From: Nocardia arthritidis NBRC 100137
Lineage (GTDB): Bacteria; Actinomycetota; Actinomycetes; Mycobacteriales; Mycobacteriaceae
DNA: 64,000 nucleotides
Assembly: GCF_001612765.1 (NCBI RefSeq)
Contig: NZ_BDBB01000003.1
Coordinates: forward strand, 1-64,000
Direction: 5' to 3'
Shown here piece by piece: positions 7,622 through 16,889 of the stretch (its first letter is position 1; every line of letters begins with the position of its first letter). Below the pieces are notes generated by a model. That model was not told the origin of the DNA and searched no databases. It saw only the letters and a list, made by a program, of their open reading frames with translations. The position numbers and the translations under genes were made by a program.

Positions 7622-8467
7622 GCACCAGCAACGTTAGGAAAAAGAGATCTATAAATCCACTTCCGTTATTGTGGCGATAATCACCGTTAATAGTTGGCTA
7701 ACGATATATTGTGCCGAGGTAACACCATTTGATCTTCACTTCGGATACAAATTCATGATCGAATCAGTCGATTTCTCCCACGGTGTCGCGTATCGCCGTG
7801 CGGCGGAGCCGATCTCGTAGCGGGGCCCGGCTCGGCGCAACCGGGCTGTCGGTCGTCCTGCGCGCCCTCCCGGAGGCGGCGTGCGCAAACCGCGGCCACT
7901 GCTCCTCCGCTGCTACACAGGTGGGCCTGACGAACACCGCCTGCCGGTCGGCTTCCGTCGGTGTCGACTCCCGGTGTTGTCCGATCGTCGAGGATCGCCG
8001 GTGGGCGAGATCCGGACGAGCGACCGGCCGCCGGTCACTGCACTACGCCGAACCGTATCTACACGCGGACTGCGCAGACCGCGACACCACACTCATTCCC
8101 TGCCGCGCGCGCGACGCTCCACGCCCGCCCGACGACCCCGTGCCTCCCGCCCCGCGGCGCGATCCGCTGGAGACCGCTGAGCCCCCGCTGATCGGGCCGT
8201 TGTCCATCCCCACTCCCTACTGCGGCCCCTCCGCCCCTGTCGCGGTCCCGCGATGACCCACAGTGCGGCGAGTCGAGGACGCCGACCTCCTCAGACGCAA
8301 TCGGCGGCGATCCTGGTCGTCCGCAAGGCGCGGGCCACCACCGCGAGGTCTTCGAACTCGCGCGATACCCGGGGTCGACCTCAGCCCGTCGGCCGCCCGC
8401 GCCGACCTACTCGGACCGATTTCCCGCCGACCTTCAGGGGATGGTGATGACGCGATTCCAACCTTTG
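7622..8467. other. 0.85-kb stretch without a gene
   Basis: From 7635 to about 7780 the base composition drops well below the surroundings (AT-rich, with CGTTA...TAACG inverted at 7685-7703), as expected for promoters. From 7780 to 8460 the GC content is high again, but plus-strand frames are Arg/Pro-rich with no ribosome-binding site or family. A short minus-strand frame (about 8296-8388) has a coding-like look but no start. No gene is called. Confidence 0.4.
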
Positions 8468-8482
8468 GGTAACCATGTTACC
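8468..8482. promoter_or_regulatory. GGTAAC-CAT-GTTACC palindrome upstream of the lipase gene
   Basis: A perfect 6-3-6 palindrome about 100 bp upstream of the lipase ATG. The size and form fit a TetR- or GntR-type operator; no adjacent regulator is present. Confidence 0.45.
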
Positions 8483-8539
8483 GTTCCGTGGGTCGCATGC
8501 TGTGACGTAGTTCATGTCAATCGGCTATTGCGACGTAGG

Positions 8540-8561
8540 ACACCCGGCGACGGTGCCGGGT
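8540..8561 (+). promoter_or_regulatory. Leader hairpin before the lipase gene
   Basis: CACCCGG and CCGGGTG form a perfect 7-bp stem with an 8-nt loop, ending 9 bp before the GGAGAG ribosome-binding site of the lipase gene. It could influence translation or mRNA stability. Confidence 0.35.
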
Positions 8562-8583
8562 GGAGTTCACGGAGAGTTGATCG

Positions 8584-9918
8584 ATGCAACGACAGCATGG
8601 GCGTTCCCGGTGGGGTCGGCGCTGGGCCGCTCCGGTGGCGGGGGTGGTGGCCGCGGTGTGCGTCACCGTGGTGACTGTGGTGGGAGTCGACACGCGGGAG
8701 GCGGCAGCCGCGCCGGTCGGAGATTTCTACCTTCCGCCCGCGCAGATCCCGTCGGAACGAGGCGCGATCATCAAGACCGCGCCGATGGCGCTGTTCGCGA
8801 CGCTGCCCACGGACAAGGGGTGGCCGGGCAAGGCGCAGCACGTCATGTACACCTCGCGGTTGCAGGACGGGTCGCCGGTGGCGGTGTCCGGGACGTTCAT
8901 CGATGCGACGGGACCGTGGCAGGGGCCGGGTCCGCGTCCGACGGTGGTGATCGGTCCGGGTACGTCGGGGCAAGGCGATCGCTGTGCGATGTCGGTGGCG
9001 TTCTCCACCGGGTTGACGGTGTTCGCGGATCCTTCGCCGGGGTTGTCGGCGAATCAGGAATTTCCGGCTTCGGCGGTGTGGAGCGGGCTGGGTGCGCGGG
9101 TGCTGGTGACCGATTACATCGGTCTGGGCACGCCGGGGATTCACACCTACGCCAACCGGATCGAGGCGGGGCACGCGGTGCTCGACGGGGTGCGCGCGGC
9201 TCATAATCTGGCGGGTGTGGGACCGGAGACCCCGGTGGTGCTGTGGGGTTACTCGCAAGGCGGCGGAGCGACCGCCGCGGCGGCGGAGATGCAACCGGAC
9301 TACGCGCCGGAACTCGACCTCAAGGGCACTTGGGCAGGCGGGCCGGTGGCGGACCTGGCGGCGATCCTGGAACGTATCGATGGCGCGTTGATCGGTGGTG
9401 CCATCGGGTTCGCGATCAACGGTCTGCTCGCGCGGTACCCGGATTTGAACAAGGCTGTCGATCGGATCACCACGCCCGCGGGGCGGGCGATGTTGGAGAC
9501 GCTCAGCGATGAATGCATCGGCGACATCATCATCCGTCACCCGTTTCTGAAGACCAGTTCGCTGACCAACGACGGCCGTTCGCTGAGCGAGCATCTGGCG
9601 GCGATTCCCGAGGCCGGGCCCGCGCTGGCCGAGTTGCGTATCGGTAATCTCACCCCGGCGTCGCCGGTGTTGATCACCAGCGGTTTGAACGACGACACCG
9701 TCCCTTACGGTCAAGCGCGTCAGCTGGCCGAGGATTGGTGTGCGAAGGGCGCCACGGTGACTTTCCGCACCAATGATCTGCCGCCGATCCTTCCCGGGGC
9801 CACTATCCCGAATCATTTCGGGCCGGAGATGATCGATGGCTTCGGGCCGGACAACGCGATCACCTACCTGCTCGATCGCCTTGCGGACAAACCCGTCACC
9901 GGCTGCGCTTTCGACTGA
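8584..9918 (+). CDS. Secreted lipase, LIP (secretory lipase) family
   Basis: 444 residues. The N-terminus has a basic stretch, a hydrophobic core (VAGVVAAVCVTVVTVVGV) and a cleavage region near EAAAAP (about 43), so it is exported. The alpha/beta hydrolase body carries the nucleophile elbow GYSQGG with Ser224. Asp370 or Asp371 in LNDDTVP and His411 in PNHFGP complete the likely triad. The family hydrolyses triacylglycerols or other esters. Four Cys suggest disulfides. GGAGAG precedes the ATG. The secreted cholesterol oxidase gene follows on the same strand, so an esterase-then-oxidase role on host or environmental sterol esters is conceivable (inference). Confidence 0.88.
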   Translation: MQRQHGRSRWGRRWAAPVAGVVAAVCVTVVTVVGVDTREAAAAPVGDFYLPPAQIPSERGAIIKTAPMALFATLPTDKGWPGKAQHVMYTSRLQDGSPVAVSGTFIDATGPWQGPGPRPTVVIGPGTSGQGDRCAMSVAFSTGLTVFADPSPGLSANQEFPASAVWSGLGARVLVTDYIGLGTPGIHTYANRIEAGHAVLDGVRAAHNLAGVGPETPVVLWGYSQGGGATAAAAEMQPDYAPELDLKGTWAGGPVADLAAILERIDGALIGGAIGFAINGLLARYPDLNKAVDRITTPAGRAMLETLSDECIGDIIIRHPFLKTSSLTNDGRSLSEHLAAIPEAGPALAELRIGNLTPASPVLITSGLNDDTVPYGQARQLAEDWCAKGATVTFRTNDLPPILPGATIPNHFGPEMIDGFGPDNAITYLLDRLADKPVTGCAFD

Positions 9919-10099
9919 CCGCCCCTCGCGCCGGGCTCGAATCGGCGCTGACCGAGGTCTCCGACCGCCCGAGTCGGCCTCACCCGGCTTGCGGCGGAGA
10001 TCGCCTTGCCACGCGCACCACCTGATCCGGCAGTCGGAACCCGGCTCGCACGACGCTCAGGACGTGGTTCGACATGTATTTGCCACCGAAGGATCTGTA

Positions 10100-11686
10100 A
10101 TGCCAGTAATTTCGCGCCGGTCACTGTTGACCGGTATCGCCGCGACCGGTGCCGCTGCCTTGGCCGCCCGCACACCCGTCCCCGCCGCCGCACAGGTGAA
10201 CAACGTCGCGCTGACCCACGAGGAGCACCGCGTGGTGGTGGTCGGCTCCGGTTTCGGTGGCGGAGTCAGTGCCCTGCGCCTGGCGCAAGCGGGCGTCCCC
10301 GTGACCGTGCTCGAGCGCGGCATGCGCTGGACCACCGGACCGAATGCCGAGACGTTCCCCCGCGCCTCGTCACCGGACAAGCGATTGCTGTGGTGTCGCT
10401 CCAGCCCGAATCTGTTCGGGCGGCCGATGGTGTTCGAGCCCTACACCGGCCTGGTCGAAGCGGTGCCGGGAGTGAACATGACCGCCCTGTGCGCGTCGGG
10501 CGTCGGTGGCGGTTCCCTTGTCTACCAGGGAATGTCGCTACAGCCAACGCAGGAGGTGTTCGACACCCACTTCCCCGCGGAACTGGACTGGGCACTGATG
10601 AACAAGGTTCACTATCCGCGAGTGGCCCGGATGCTGGGCTTGGCCGAGGCGCCCGACGAGCTGATCGCCAGCGACAACTACCGGGCCGCGCGAGTTTTCG
10701 CCGATCGTGTCCGGCGGGCGGGGATGCCGTTGTCGAAGATCCCGATGCCCATCGACTGGGATTTCGCGCTGGCCGAGTTGCGCGGGGAGATGAAGCCGTC
10801 CTACACCAACGGTGACGGCGCGATGGGCGTCAACAACGGCGGCAAGCACTCGGTCGATGTCACCTATATCGCCGCCGCCGAGGCCACCGGATCGGTGCGG
10901 GTGGAAACCCTGCACGAGGTGACCGACGTCGAACGCGCATCCGACGGCCGGTGGATCGTGCATGTGCAGCGCCTGGATACCACCGGCACGGTGGTCGAGA
11001 ACAAGATCCTCACCACCGGCGCGTTGATCTTGGCGGCGGGCAGTCTCAACACCACCCGCCTGCTGGTGCGCGCGGGCGCCAAGGGGCTCATCCGCGATCT
11101 GCCGGACGGGTTGGGCCAGGGCTGGGGTACCAACGCCGACCGCATCTACGTCTGGACCGATCCCTCCGCCGAATTCGGCGCTCCCCAGGGCGGACCGGTG
11201 GTCTACGGCAGCAAGAACTGGGACGATCCGCATGCCGCCCACACGGTGATCCAGGCATCCATCCCGCCTTTGTCGCTGGACCCTCGCAGCACCATGATGG
11301 TCGGATACGGCGTCAGCGACGGACGCGGCGCGTTCACCTACGATTCCGCACGCGACGAGGCGATCCTGCACTGGCCCACCGACGGTGACAGCTACATCCA
11401 GGACAATCACATCGGCCCCGCCGTACAACGGATCGCCGGTCCTGACGGCATGCTGCTCGATACCAATGCCCTGTTCCCGTCGACCTGGCATCCCTTGGGC
11501 GGGGCGGGTATGGGCGTGGTCTGCGACCTCGACGGCCGCGTGCACGACCAACCGGGACTCTACGTCCTCGACGGAGCGTTGATGCCGGGCAACACCGCGG
11601 CGTGCAACCCGTCGATGACCATCGCCGCGGTCGCCGAACGCGCAATGGACAATATCGTCGCCCGCGACATCGGCACCCGGATCTGA
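10100..11686 (+). CDS. choE: Tat-exported cholesterol oxidase (GMC-type flavoenzyme)
   Basis: 528 residues from ATG 10100 (GGA 7 bp upstream). The signal sequence SRRSLLTGIAATGAAALA carries the twin-arginine motif, so the protein is exported folded with its cofactor. The FAD motif VVVVGSGFGGGVSALRLAQ is at about 44-62, with SGVGGGSLVYQG further on. His464 (TWHPLGGAGMG) and Asn503 (ACNPSMTIAA) match the catalytic His and Asn of the GMC cholesterol oxidases of Streptomyces and Rhodococcus. It converts cholesterol to cholest-4-en-3-one with H2O2 release. It lies 181 bp after the lipase gene. The symbol choE is by analogy with Rhodococcus. Confidence 0.9.
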   Translation: MPVISRRSLLTGIAATGAAALAARTPVPAAAQVNNVALTHEEHRVVVVGSGFGGGVSALRLAQAGVPVTVLERGMRWTTGPNAETFPRASSPDKRLLWCRSSPNLFGRPMVFEPYTGLVEAVPGVNMTALCASGVGGGSLVYQGMSLQPTQEVFDTHFPAELDWALMNKVHYPRVARMLGLAEAPDELIASDNYRAARVFADRVRRAGMPLSKIPMPIDWDFALAELRGEMKPSYTNGDGAMGVNNGGKHSVDVTYIAAAEATGSVRVETLHEVTDVERASDGRWIVHVQRLDTTGTVVENKILTTGALILAAGSLNTTRLLVRAGAKGLIRDLPDGLGQGWGTNADRIYVWTDPSAEFGAPQGGPVVYGSKNWDDPHAAHTVIQASIPPLSLDPRSTMMVGYGVSDGRGAFTYDSARDEAILHWPTDGDSYIQDNHIGPAVQRIAGPDGMLLDTNALFPSTWHPLGGAGMGVVCDLDGRVHDQPGLYVLDGALMPGNTAACNPSMTIAAVAERAMDNIVARDIGTRI

Positions 11687-11890
11687 CTCGCGACCATTCA
11701 TCGACGGAGTGGTCATCATCGTGAGATCTTCTGCCCTGGCTTCTGCGACTTCGGCCGCGAGGCTCTGGCGGGGTACCGACCGAAAGCCGACGAGGACCAT
11801 CGCGTAGCGCATTGTCGACGCCGATGCGTTGTCTTGCTGCCTGAAGCAGATCGAGCGGGTAGAGCGCCTTGTCGCGGGTAGCTTCGCCGT

Positions 11891-12442
11891 GTGGAGATCG
11901 TGTCTGTGTCGCCCCAGCTTTCGGCGCTGCGGTTTGCCGAGGTCAACGACCTCAACGTCTATGTGTGGAACGACGGCGCGGAGGTGACGCCGATCGACTG
12001 TGCGCTGCCCGGCGCGGCCGAAGAGATCGAAAAAGGTCTCGATGCGTTGGGCTTCACCGCTGACTGCGTACGGCGCGTGATTCTCACCCATGCCCACGAC
12101 GATCACATCGGATCGGCGGCCGACCTGGCCGAGTGGGGAGCGGAGATCTGGGTCCATCACGCCGATGCCGATATCGTGCGGGGCGAACGCCCGCAACCGG
12201 CGCCAGTGCTGCGCGACTGGGAACGTCCGATCGCCGAGGCCCTGGAACTGGGCCCGACGTCGCGCCCGTCCCCTGTGCATCGCGAATTGCGCGATGGTGA
12301 GGTACTCGACTTCGGCGGTGGGGCGGAAGTATTGGCCGTCCCCGGCCACACCGAGGGCAGTGTGGCGTTGCGTCTACCGCGTCATCACACGTTCAAGTCC
12401 CGATCGAAGGGGACGGAAACATTCGATCGCAGTAGTCGGTGA
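11891..12442 (+). pseudogene. Metallo-beta-lactamase-fold hydrolase, truncated at 3' end
   Basis: 183 residues from a GTG start. The metal-binding motif THAHDDHIGS is at about 63-72 and the third-ligand segment VPGHTEGSVALRLPRH at about 151-166. Normal members run to about 230-250 residues and continue with a strand and the next ligand (FTGD). Here the frame diverges after LPRH into HTFKSRSKGTETFD and stops. A deletion between this gene and the convergent DUF2293 gene explains the loss of one third of the domain, including the bridging Asp and last His, so the product should be inactive. Confidence 0.65.
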
Positions 12443-12500
12443 TCTCTGCGCGTGCCGATCGCTGGATGCGGTGGGCGTCAGTATGTGACGCGGTCGCGTC

Positions 12501-13532
12501 TCAGCCGCGCCAGGTTTCGAGCACTTGGTCGACGGTGGGCCGAATTCGGACCCTGGCCTCCGGACGGGGGATGCCGGTCATGAGGAGGTGGTCGTAGTCG
12601 GTGTCGCGGTGGCGGATGGAGGCTATGACGGCGAGGGTGAGCGCTTCGGGGGAGAGAAGTTTGGCTGCGGCGGTGCGGCCTACCCGGCCGCTGCCGCGGG
12701 CGGCGGCATGTTCGGCGATCTCGGTGGCCCGATCGGTGGGGCAGCCGGGGAACAGCCGGCGGATTTCGTCGGACATGCGGGCGCAGTATTCGACGTCCTG
12801 GGCGGCGCGGCGGACGCGGTCGCGCTCGCGGCGGCGGGCGCGGGCGTCGTCGTCGGCCAGGCATTGCTGTTCGGCGCGGGTCAGGGCGGCCTCCTCGACA
12901 AGGACGCCGAGCCGTTCGTAGCGCTTACGTCGCTGGTTGAAGCGGACCACGACGGCCGCGAGGGTGCTCTCCTTCTTAGCGCGCCGGCTCAGCGCCGCGT
13001 TCCCGGCGGGCAGGAACTCCAGATGGTCGAGATCCGAACAGGTCAGGCACAGCGGTCCGGCGGCGGAGGTGATCAGATACGGGCCGGTTTCGGCGCATTC
13101 GGCGCAGGTCCACGGCTCAGCGGCCTCGACCACCGTCAGATCCGGGGCACGGTTGTGGCGTTGGACGACCTGTTCGCGCTGCGCCGGGGTGAGCTTCCCC
13201 GACAGCCAGTGCACCCGGAACATCTCGTCCTCGCCGTTGTCGACGAACCGCAGCGCCTCGCGATCGCGCCCGCCCGACAGATACGCCGCTGTACTCGCGG
13301 TGAGGTCGTGCTCGCGCGCCCATTCGCTCAACAGTCGCGCCGCGTCGTGCATCCGCCGCCCGTCCACCGCCGTGACTTGCTCCAACGACCGCACCTGCCC
13401 CTGCCGCCAGCGGTCGACATGACTGGATCGCACCCACCCCAGAACGGCGAATACATCGACCGCCGACACGTATTTGCGCTGGGCCAGAGCCGCTTCCGCA
13501 GCCTCGGCCACGCGCCGCCGCAGCTTGGACAC
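12501..13532 (-). CDS. DUF2293 domain-containing protein
   Basis: 343 residues with GTG start at 13532, preferred because family members begin close to the motif KLRRRVAEAAEAAL; longer starts would overlap the divergent YihY remnant. The N-terminal part is helical and winged-helix-like (KYVSAVDVFAVLGWV). A CAEC...CLTC four-cysteine zinc-ribbon-like element is at about 145-165, a charged coiled stretch lies at about 190-255, and the C-terminal DUF2293 domain starts near EIRRLFPGCP. Basic residues and the zinc motif suggest nucleic-acid binding (inference). The function of the family is unknown. The frame appears intact. Confidence 0.78.
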   Translation of the reverse strand: MSKLRRRVAEAAEAALAQRKYVSAVDVFAVLGWVRSSHVDRWRQGQVRSLEQVTAVDGRRMHDAARLLSEWAREHDLTASTAAYLSGGRDREALRFVDNGEDEMFRVHWLSGKLTPAQREQVVQRHNRAPDLTVVEAAEPWTCAECAETGPYLITSAAGPLCLTCSDLDHLEFLPAGNAALSRRAKKESTLAAVVVRFNQRRKRYERLGVLVEEAALTRAEQQCLADDDARARRRERDRVRRAAQDVEYCARMSDEIRRLFPGCPTDRATEIAEHAAARGSGRVGRTAAAKLLSPEALTLAVIASIRHRDTDYDHLLMTGIPRPEARVRIRPTVDQVLETWRG

Positions 13533-13578
13533 GGGTTCGAACCCTAGCGCACGCCGCGGGTGAGTTCGGCGTTGTGTC

Positions 13579-13782
13579 GTGATCTTCCTCGTGTGGTTGT
13601 GGCTGACCAACATCGCGCTGTTGCTGGGAGCCGAGATCAACGCCGAACTCGATCACGGCAAAGCCATCGCCCAGGGATTGCCGGAGGACATGCAGCCCTT
13701 CGCCGAACCGCGGGACACCCGCAAGCTCGACGAGGCGGAAAAGGACGCGGCGCAGGCCGCGAAGTCCGCTCGGCGCGAGTGA
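13579..13782 (+). pseudogene. C-terminal remnant of a YihY/UPF0761 (BrkB) membrane protein gene
   Basis: 67 residues beginning inside a transmembrane helix. FLVWLWLTNIALLLGAEIN is the conserved last helix of YihY-family proteins, followed by the usual acidic, charged tail. The normal protein has six helices and about 300-350 residues, so four fifths of the gene are missing. A stop codon (13561) lies just upstream in frame. The flanking gene at 12501-13532 runs divergently, so a deletion removed the YihY 5' end. Confidence 0.75.
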
Positions 13783-14101
13783 TACGCGGTCGTACCAGGT
13801 GACGCGGACGGCCCTTCGCCGTTGCCGCATCCGAGGCCGGATGCGCACGCCCGAGTTCGGCGGTGGCTTTTCGGGGTCGCCCCTGCCGGGGTCGGCTGCC
13901 CGACGGCCCGCTCATCCCACGGGTGAGAAGTCCGGTGGGGTTCGTGCGCATGTCAGCCCGGAGCCGTTCTCGCCGAGCGGGTTCGGCAATCGCATCGGCG
14001 GAAGGGCGTTTCGAGAGCATGGGTTACTGTCCTGCGGGCCCGTGCGCCAGGCATCCAGTCGCCCGGGCGGTCGAGTCGAATCCCGGAATCGAGGCAAGCG
14101 A
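13783..14101. other. Gene-free gap upstream of phosphotransferase gene
   Basis: About 320 bp of GC-rich DNA. The frame of the phosphotransferase is open back to 13799, but the peptide is Arg/Gly/Pro-rich with no family match and no ribosome-binding site. It probably holds the promoter of the 14102 gene. Confidence 0.4.
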
Positions 14102-15274
14102 ATGAACCACAAGCTCTGGCTGCTCGGACGGTCTGTCACGGTCGGTGCTCACATCATGGGCGAGAAGATCTTCCGGCCGAAGGCCCGGGATGTCGACGAC
14201 GTCCCGGTGTCCGGCGAAACGGTGACACCGCGGTGGCTGACGGCCGTCCTGTGCCGCGATGTCCCCGGGGCCGAGGTGCTCTCGTTCGAGACCTCCAACG
14301 GCAGCCGCGGAACCTCCACTCGCGTAGCGATACGCGTGGAGTACAACGACGCGGGCAAGCGGGCGAATTTGCCGACCGATCTCTTCGCGAAGACGACAAC
14401 AGCCTTCTCGCAGCGGATTCTGCTCGGCGGCGGGAAAATGATCGACGGCGAGACCCGTTTCTTCAGGGACTTTCGGCCTCAGGTCGATATGGAGGCCCCT
14501 TTCGGCTATTGGGGCGCCGCCGACGCCGGATCGTGGCGTTCGATTGCTCTGATGGAAGACATCGCCTCGACCCGCGGTGCGCGGTTCATCGAGCCGAACG
14601 CACCGATCGCCCGCGATCAGATCGAAGATCTGGTGCGCAATCTCGCTCGGCTGCACCGCACCTTTTGGATGCACCCCTCGATCACGGACCTCAAAACCAC
14701 GACCGAAGCGCTGCAGGCATATCTCGCCGCCATCGACATGAAGAAGCGTTGCGAGGTCGGACTGCGCCGGGCCGAGGAAGTGGTGCCCGAGGCGCTGCAC
14801 GGCCAGGCGGATCGGCTGTGGGCCGGTGTCGAGCGAGCGATCGACAAGGCGACGAACGAGCTGCCCCAGACCCTGCTGCACGGTGACCCGCACATCGGCC
14901 AGACCTACCGAACCGGTTCCGGGCGAATGGGATTCGTCGACTGGCAGGTGGTGATGCGGGGTGGCTGGGCGCACGACTTCGCCTACACCGTGAACTCGGG
15001 ATGCGAGCCGGAGGATCGCCGGGCGTGGGACCGCGAACTGCTGGCGGCCTACCTCGACGAACTCGGCCCCCTCGACGGCCGGGCCCCGGCGTTCGACGAC
15101 GCATGGCTGGCCTACCGGCAACAGTCGATGTTCGCCTACGCCGCGTGGGCGTTCACGATCGGCAGGGCGGTGTATCAGCCCGAGATGCAACCGGTGGAGA
15201 CGTGCCTGACGCTGCTGAAGCGAATCACCACGGCCATCGACGATCACGATTCGCTGGACGCGCTCGGAGTCTGA
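14102..15274 (+). CDS. Phosphotransferase of the aminoglycoside-kinase-like superfamily (APH/EcKinase type)
   Basis: 390 residues. The kinase-like fold is shown by the catalytic loop LLHGDPHIGQTYR (about residue 259-271), with Asp as base and His/Gln near the metal, and the metal-binding GFVDWQVVM (about 279-287), which replaces DFG. The N-lobe has LSFETSNGSRGTSTRVAI as the nucleotide-contacting loop. Long WAHDFAYTVNSG and C-terminal helices resemble the ecdysteroid-kinase-like and acyl-CoA-dehydrogenase-associated phosphotransferases, so the substrate is probably a small hydroxylated metabolite rather than an aminoglycoside (inference). A 10-bp perfect hairpin follows the stop, and a P450 gene lies downstream. 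Confidence 0.8.
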   Translation: MNHKLWLLGRSVTVGAHIMGEKIFRPKARDVDDVPVSGETVTPRWLTAVLCRDVPGAEVLSFETSNGSRGTSTRVAIRVEYNDAGKRANLPTDLFAKTTTAFSQRILLGGGKMIDGETRFFRDFRPQVDMEAPFGYWGAADAGSWRSIALMEDIASTRGARFIEPNAPIARDQIEDLVRNLARLHRTFWMHPSITDLKTTTEALQAYLAAIDMKKRCEVGLRRAEEVVPEALHGQADRLWAGVERAIDKATNELPQTLLHGDPHIGQTYRTGSGRMGFVDWQVVMRGGWAHDFAYTVNSGCEPEDRRAWDRELLAAYLDELGPLDGRAPAFDDAWLAYRQQSMFAYAAWAFTIGRAVYQPEMQPVETCLTLLKRITTAIDDHDSLDALGV

Positions 15275-15306
15275 TACAACTCTGTTCCGCTGCCCATCGC
15301 TGTGTA

Positions 15307-15330
15307 GCGGCCGGACGAGAGTCCGGCCGC
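15307..15330 (+). terminator. 10-bp perfect hairpin with GAGA loop
   Basis: GCGGCCGGAC and GTCCGGCCGC pair perfectly around a GAGA tetraloop, 33 bp after the phosphotransferase stop. There is no T-tract, but stability should be very high. Confidence 0.6.
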
Positions 15331-15503
15331 GCGGGACCGAAAAACATTCTGGTCAGCACGTTTCGTGCGCTGACGAGCCCGATGCGTGCGCGCTATACCA
15401 TCGACCGGTTCCGACGTAACCCCGGCGACCCGTTCCTCGCTCGAGCGGTGAGCCGTATATCAGCAATCGTGCAGTGCATACCGACAGTTTGGGAGTTTGC
15501 TTC

Positions 15504-16757
15504 TTGAGTACGCCGCAGTCCGAGGTTCCAGCGCCGTCGTGCCCGGTCGTGCACGGTTCGCCGATCGATTCGGACGACACACGGGTGCCCCTGTATTCAC
15601 CCGAGTTCGCCGCCGAGCCCCACCGTGCCTACCGCGAAATGCGACGGCAGTACGGGTCTTTGGCGCCGGTGGAGTTGGCGCCCGGGGTACCCGCCACCTT
15701 GGTGATCGGCTATGGCACCGCGGTGCGAATCCTCAACGATCCCGAGCATTTCCCCGCCGACCCGCGCGCTTGGCAGAAGAACATCCCAGCCGACTGCCCC
15801 ATCCTCCCGCTCCTGGAGTGGCGGCCCATGGCCAGTCGCAGCACCGGGTCCGACTTCACCCGCTACCGAGGGGCGATCACCGCGAGCATCGACGAGGTCG
15901 ATCTGTATGCCCTCCACGCCGTCGTCGAGGGACTGGCCGTTCCGCTGATCAACTCCTTCTGCCAGGACGGCCATGCCGACCTGATCCGCCAGTATGTGTT
16001 CCCGCTCGTATTCGAAGTCGTGAACTATCTGCTGGGCTGCCCGCCTGATATCGGCGGGCAGGTCGCCGCCGGTACCGCTGCCCTCCTCGAGGGTGTCGAC
16101 GCCGAGAAGGGCAATCAGATGCTGGGGGAGGCGCTGATGCGATTGGTGACACTCAAACGCGCCGAACCGCAACGCGACATCACCTCGGTCCTGCTCCAGC
16201 ATCCCGCCCGGCTGGACGACGTGGAGGCGTCCCATCATGTGTCCCAGGTTTACGGCTCCGGGATCGAATTCGAGCTCAATTTGATCACCAACACCCTGCT
16301 GCTGATCCTCACCGACGAGCGCTTCGGCGACAGCTTCCTCGGCGGCAACCTGTCGTCTCGCGATGCCCTCGACGAGGTCTTGTTCAACGACCCGCCCCTG
16401 GCGAACCTGCTGATCACCTATCCCCGCCACCCGATTCTCATCGACGGCGTCTGGCTGCCCGCGCACCAGCCCGTCGTCATCAGCATGGCCGCGTGCAACA
16501 ACGATCCCGCGATCCGGACCGGTGACCTGACCGGCAATCGCTCCCACCTGGCCTGGGGCCTCGGCCCGCACGCTTGCCCGGCGCGACCCCTGGCCTATCT
16601 CATCGCGCAAGAGGCGATCGACCAACTCCTCGACGCACTGCCGGAGATCGAACTGAACCTGCCGGACCAGACACCGAACTGGCGGCCGGGGCCCTTCCAT
16701 CGGGCACTGACCGAGTTGCCGGTCACCTTCCCGCCCACCGCTCCGCTGAACACCTGA
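15504..16757 (+). CDS. Cytochrome P450
   Basis: 417 residues with TTG start at 15504, chosen because GGGAG lies 8 bp upstream; a GTG at 15474 lacks one. The heme-binding loop is AWGLGPHACPARPLA with thiolate Cys358, with Trp in place of the usual Phe at its start. The K-helix/meander region is divergent, and the I-helix lacks the common A-G-x-D/E-T pattern (it reads GSGIEFELNLITN), so oxygen activation may differ from standard P450s. Such variants occur in actinomycete secondary-metabolism P450s. No ferredoxin gene is adjacent. The substrate is unknown. Confidence 0.88.
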   Translation: MSTPQSEVPAPSCPVVHGSPIDSDDTRVPLYSPEFAAEPHRAYREMRRQYGSLAPVELAPGVPATLVIGYGTAVRILNDPEHFPADPRAWQKNIPADCPILPLLEWRPMASRSTGSDFTRYRGAITASIDEVDLYALHAVVEGLAVPLINSFCQDGHADLIRQYVFPLVFEVVNYLLGCPPDIGGQVAAGTAALLEGVDAEKGNQMLGEALMRLVTLKRAEPQRDITSVLLQHPARLDDVEASHHVSQVYGSGIEFELNLITNTLLLILTDERFGDSFLGGNLSSRDALDEVLFNDPPLANLLITYPRHPILIDGVWLPAHQPVVISMAACNNDPAIRTGDLTGNRSHLAWGLGPHACPARPLAYLIAQEAIDQLLDALPEIELNLPDQTPNWRPGPFHRALTELPVTFPPTAPLNT

Positions 16758-16889
16758 CAACGACACCACTACGGTCGTGCCGATCGAGTCTGCCGGGGCG
16801 GGGCTGCGGCCGGGGTTGGTCGACTCCGATGGCGACTACGTTCGATTCGATGAGCAGCACCGGGCTGCGATGACCTAGAGAGGCGAGTG

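Noticed and set aside
11716..11810. Minus-strand peptide beginning MRYAMVLVGFRSVPRQ, vaguely like the start of a luciferase-like monooxygenase
   Set aside because: It is too short and the continuation does not fit the family. Possibly a relic, but not supportable.
10538..12349. 603-codon minus-strand open frame across cholesterol oxidase and MBL genes
   Set aside because: It is antisense to two recognised genes and has no family similarity.
13533..13544. GGGTTCGAACCC, resembling a tRNA T-arm
   Set aside because: The flanks give no acceptor or anticodon stem, and the palindrome lies at the 5' edge of the DUF2293 gene.
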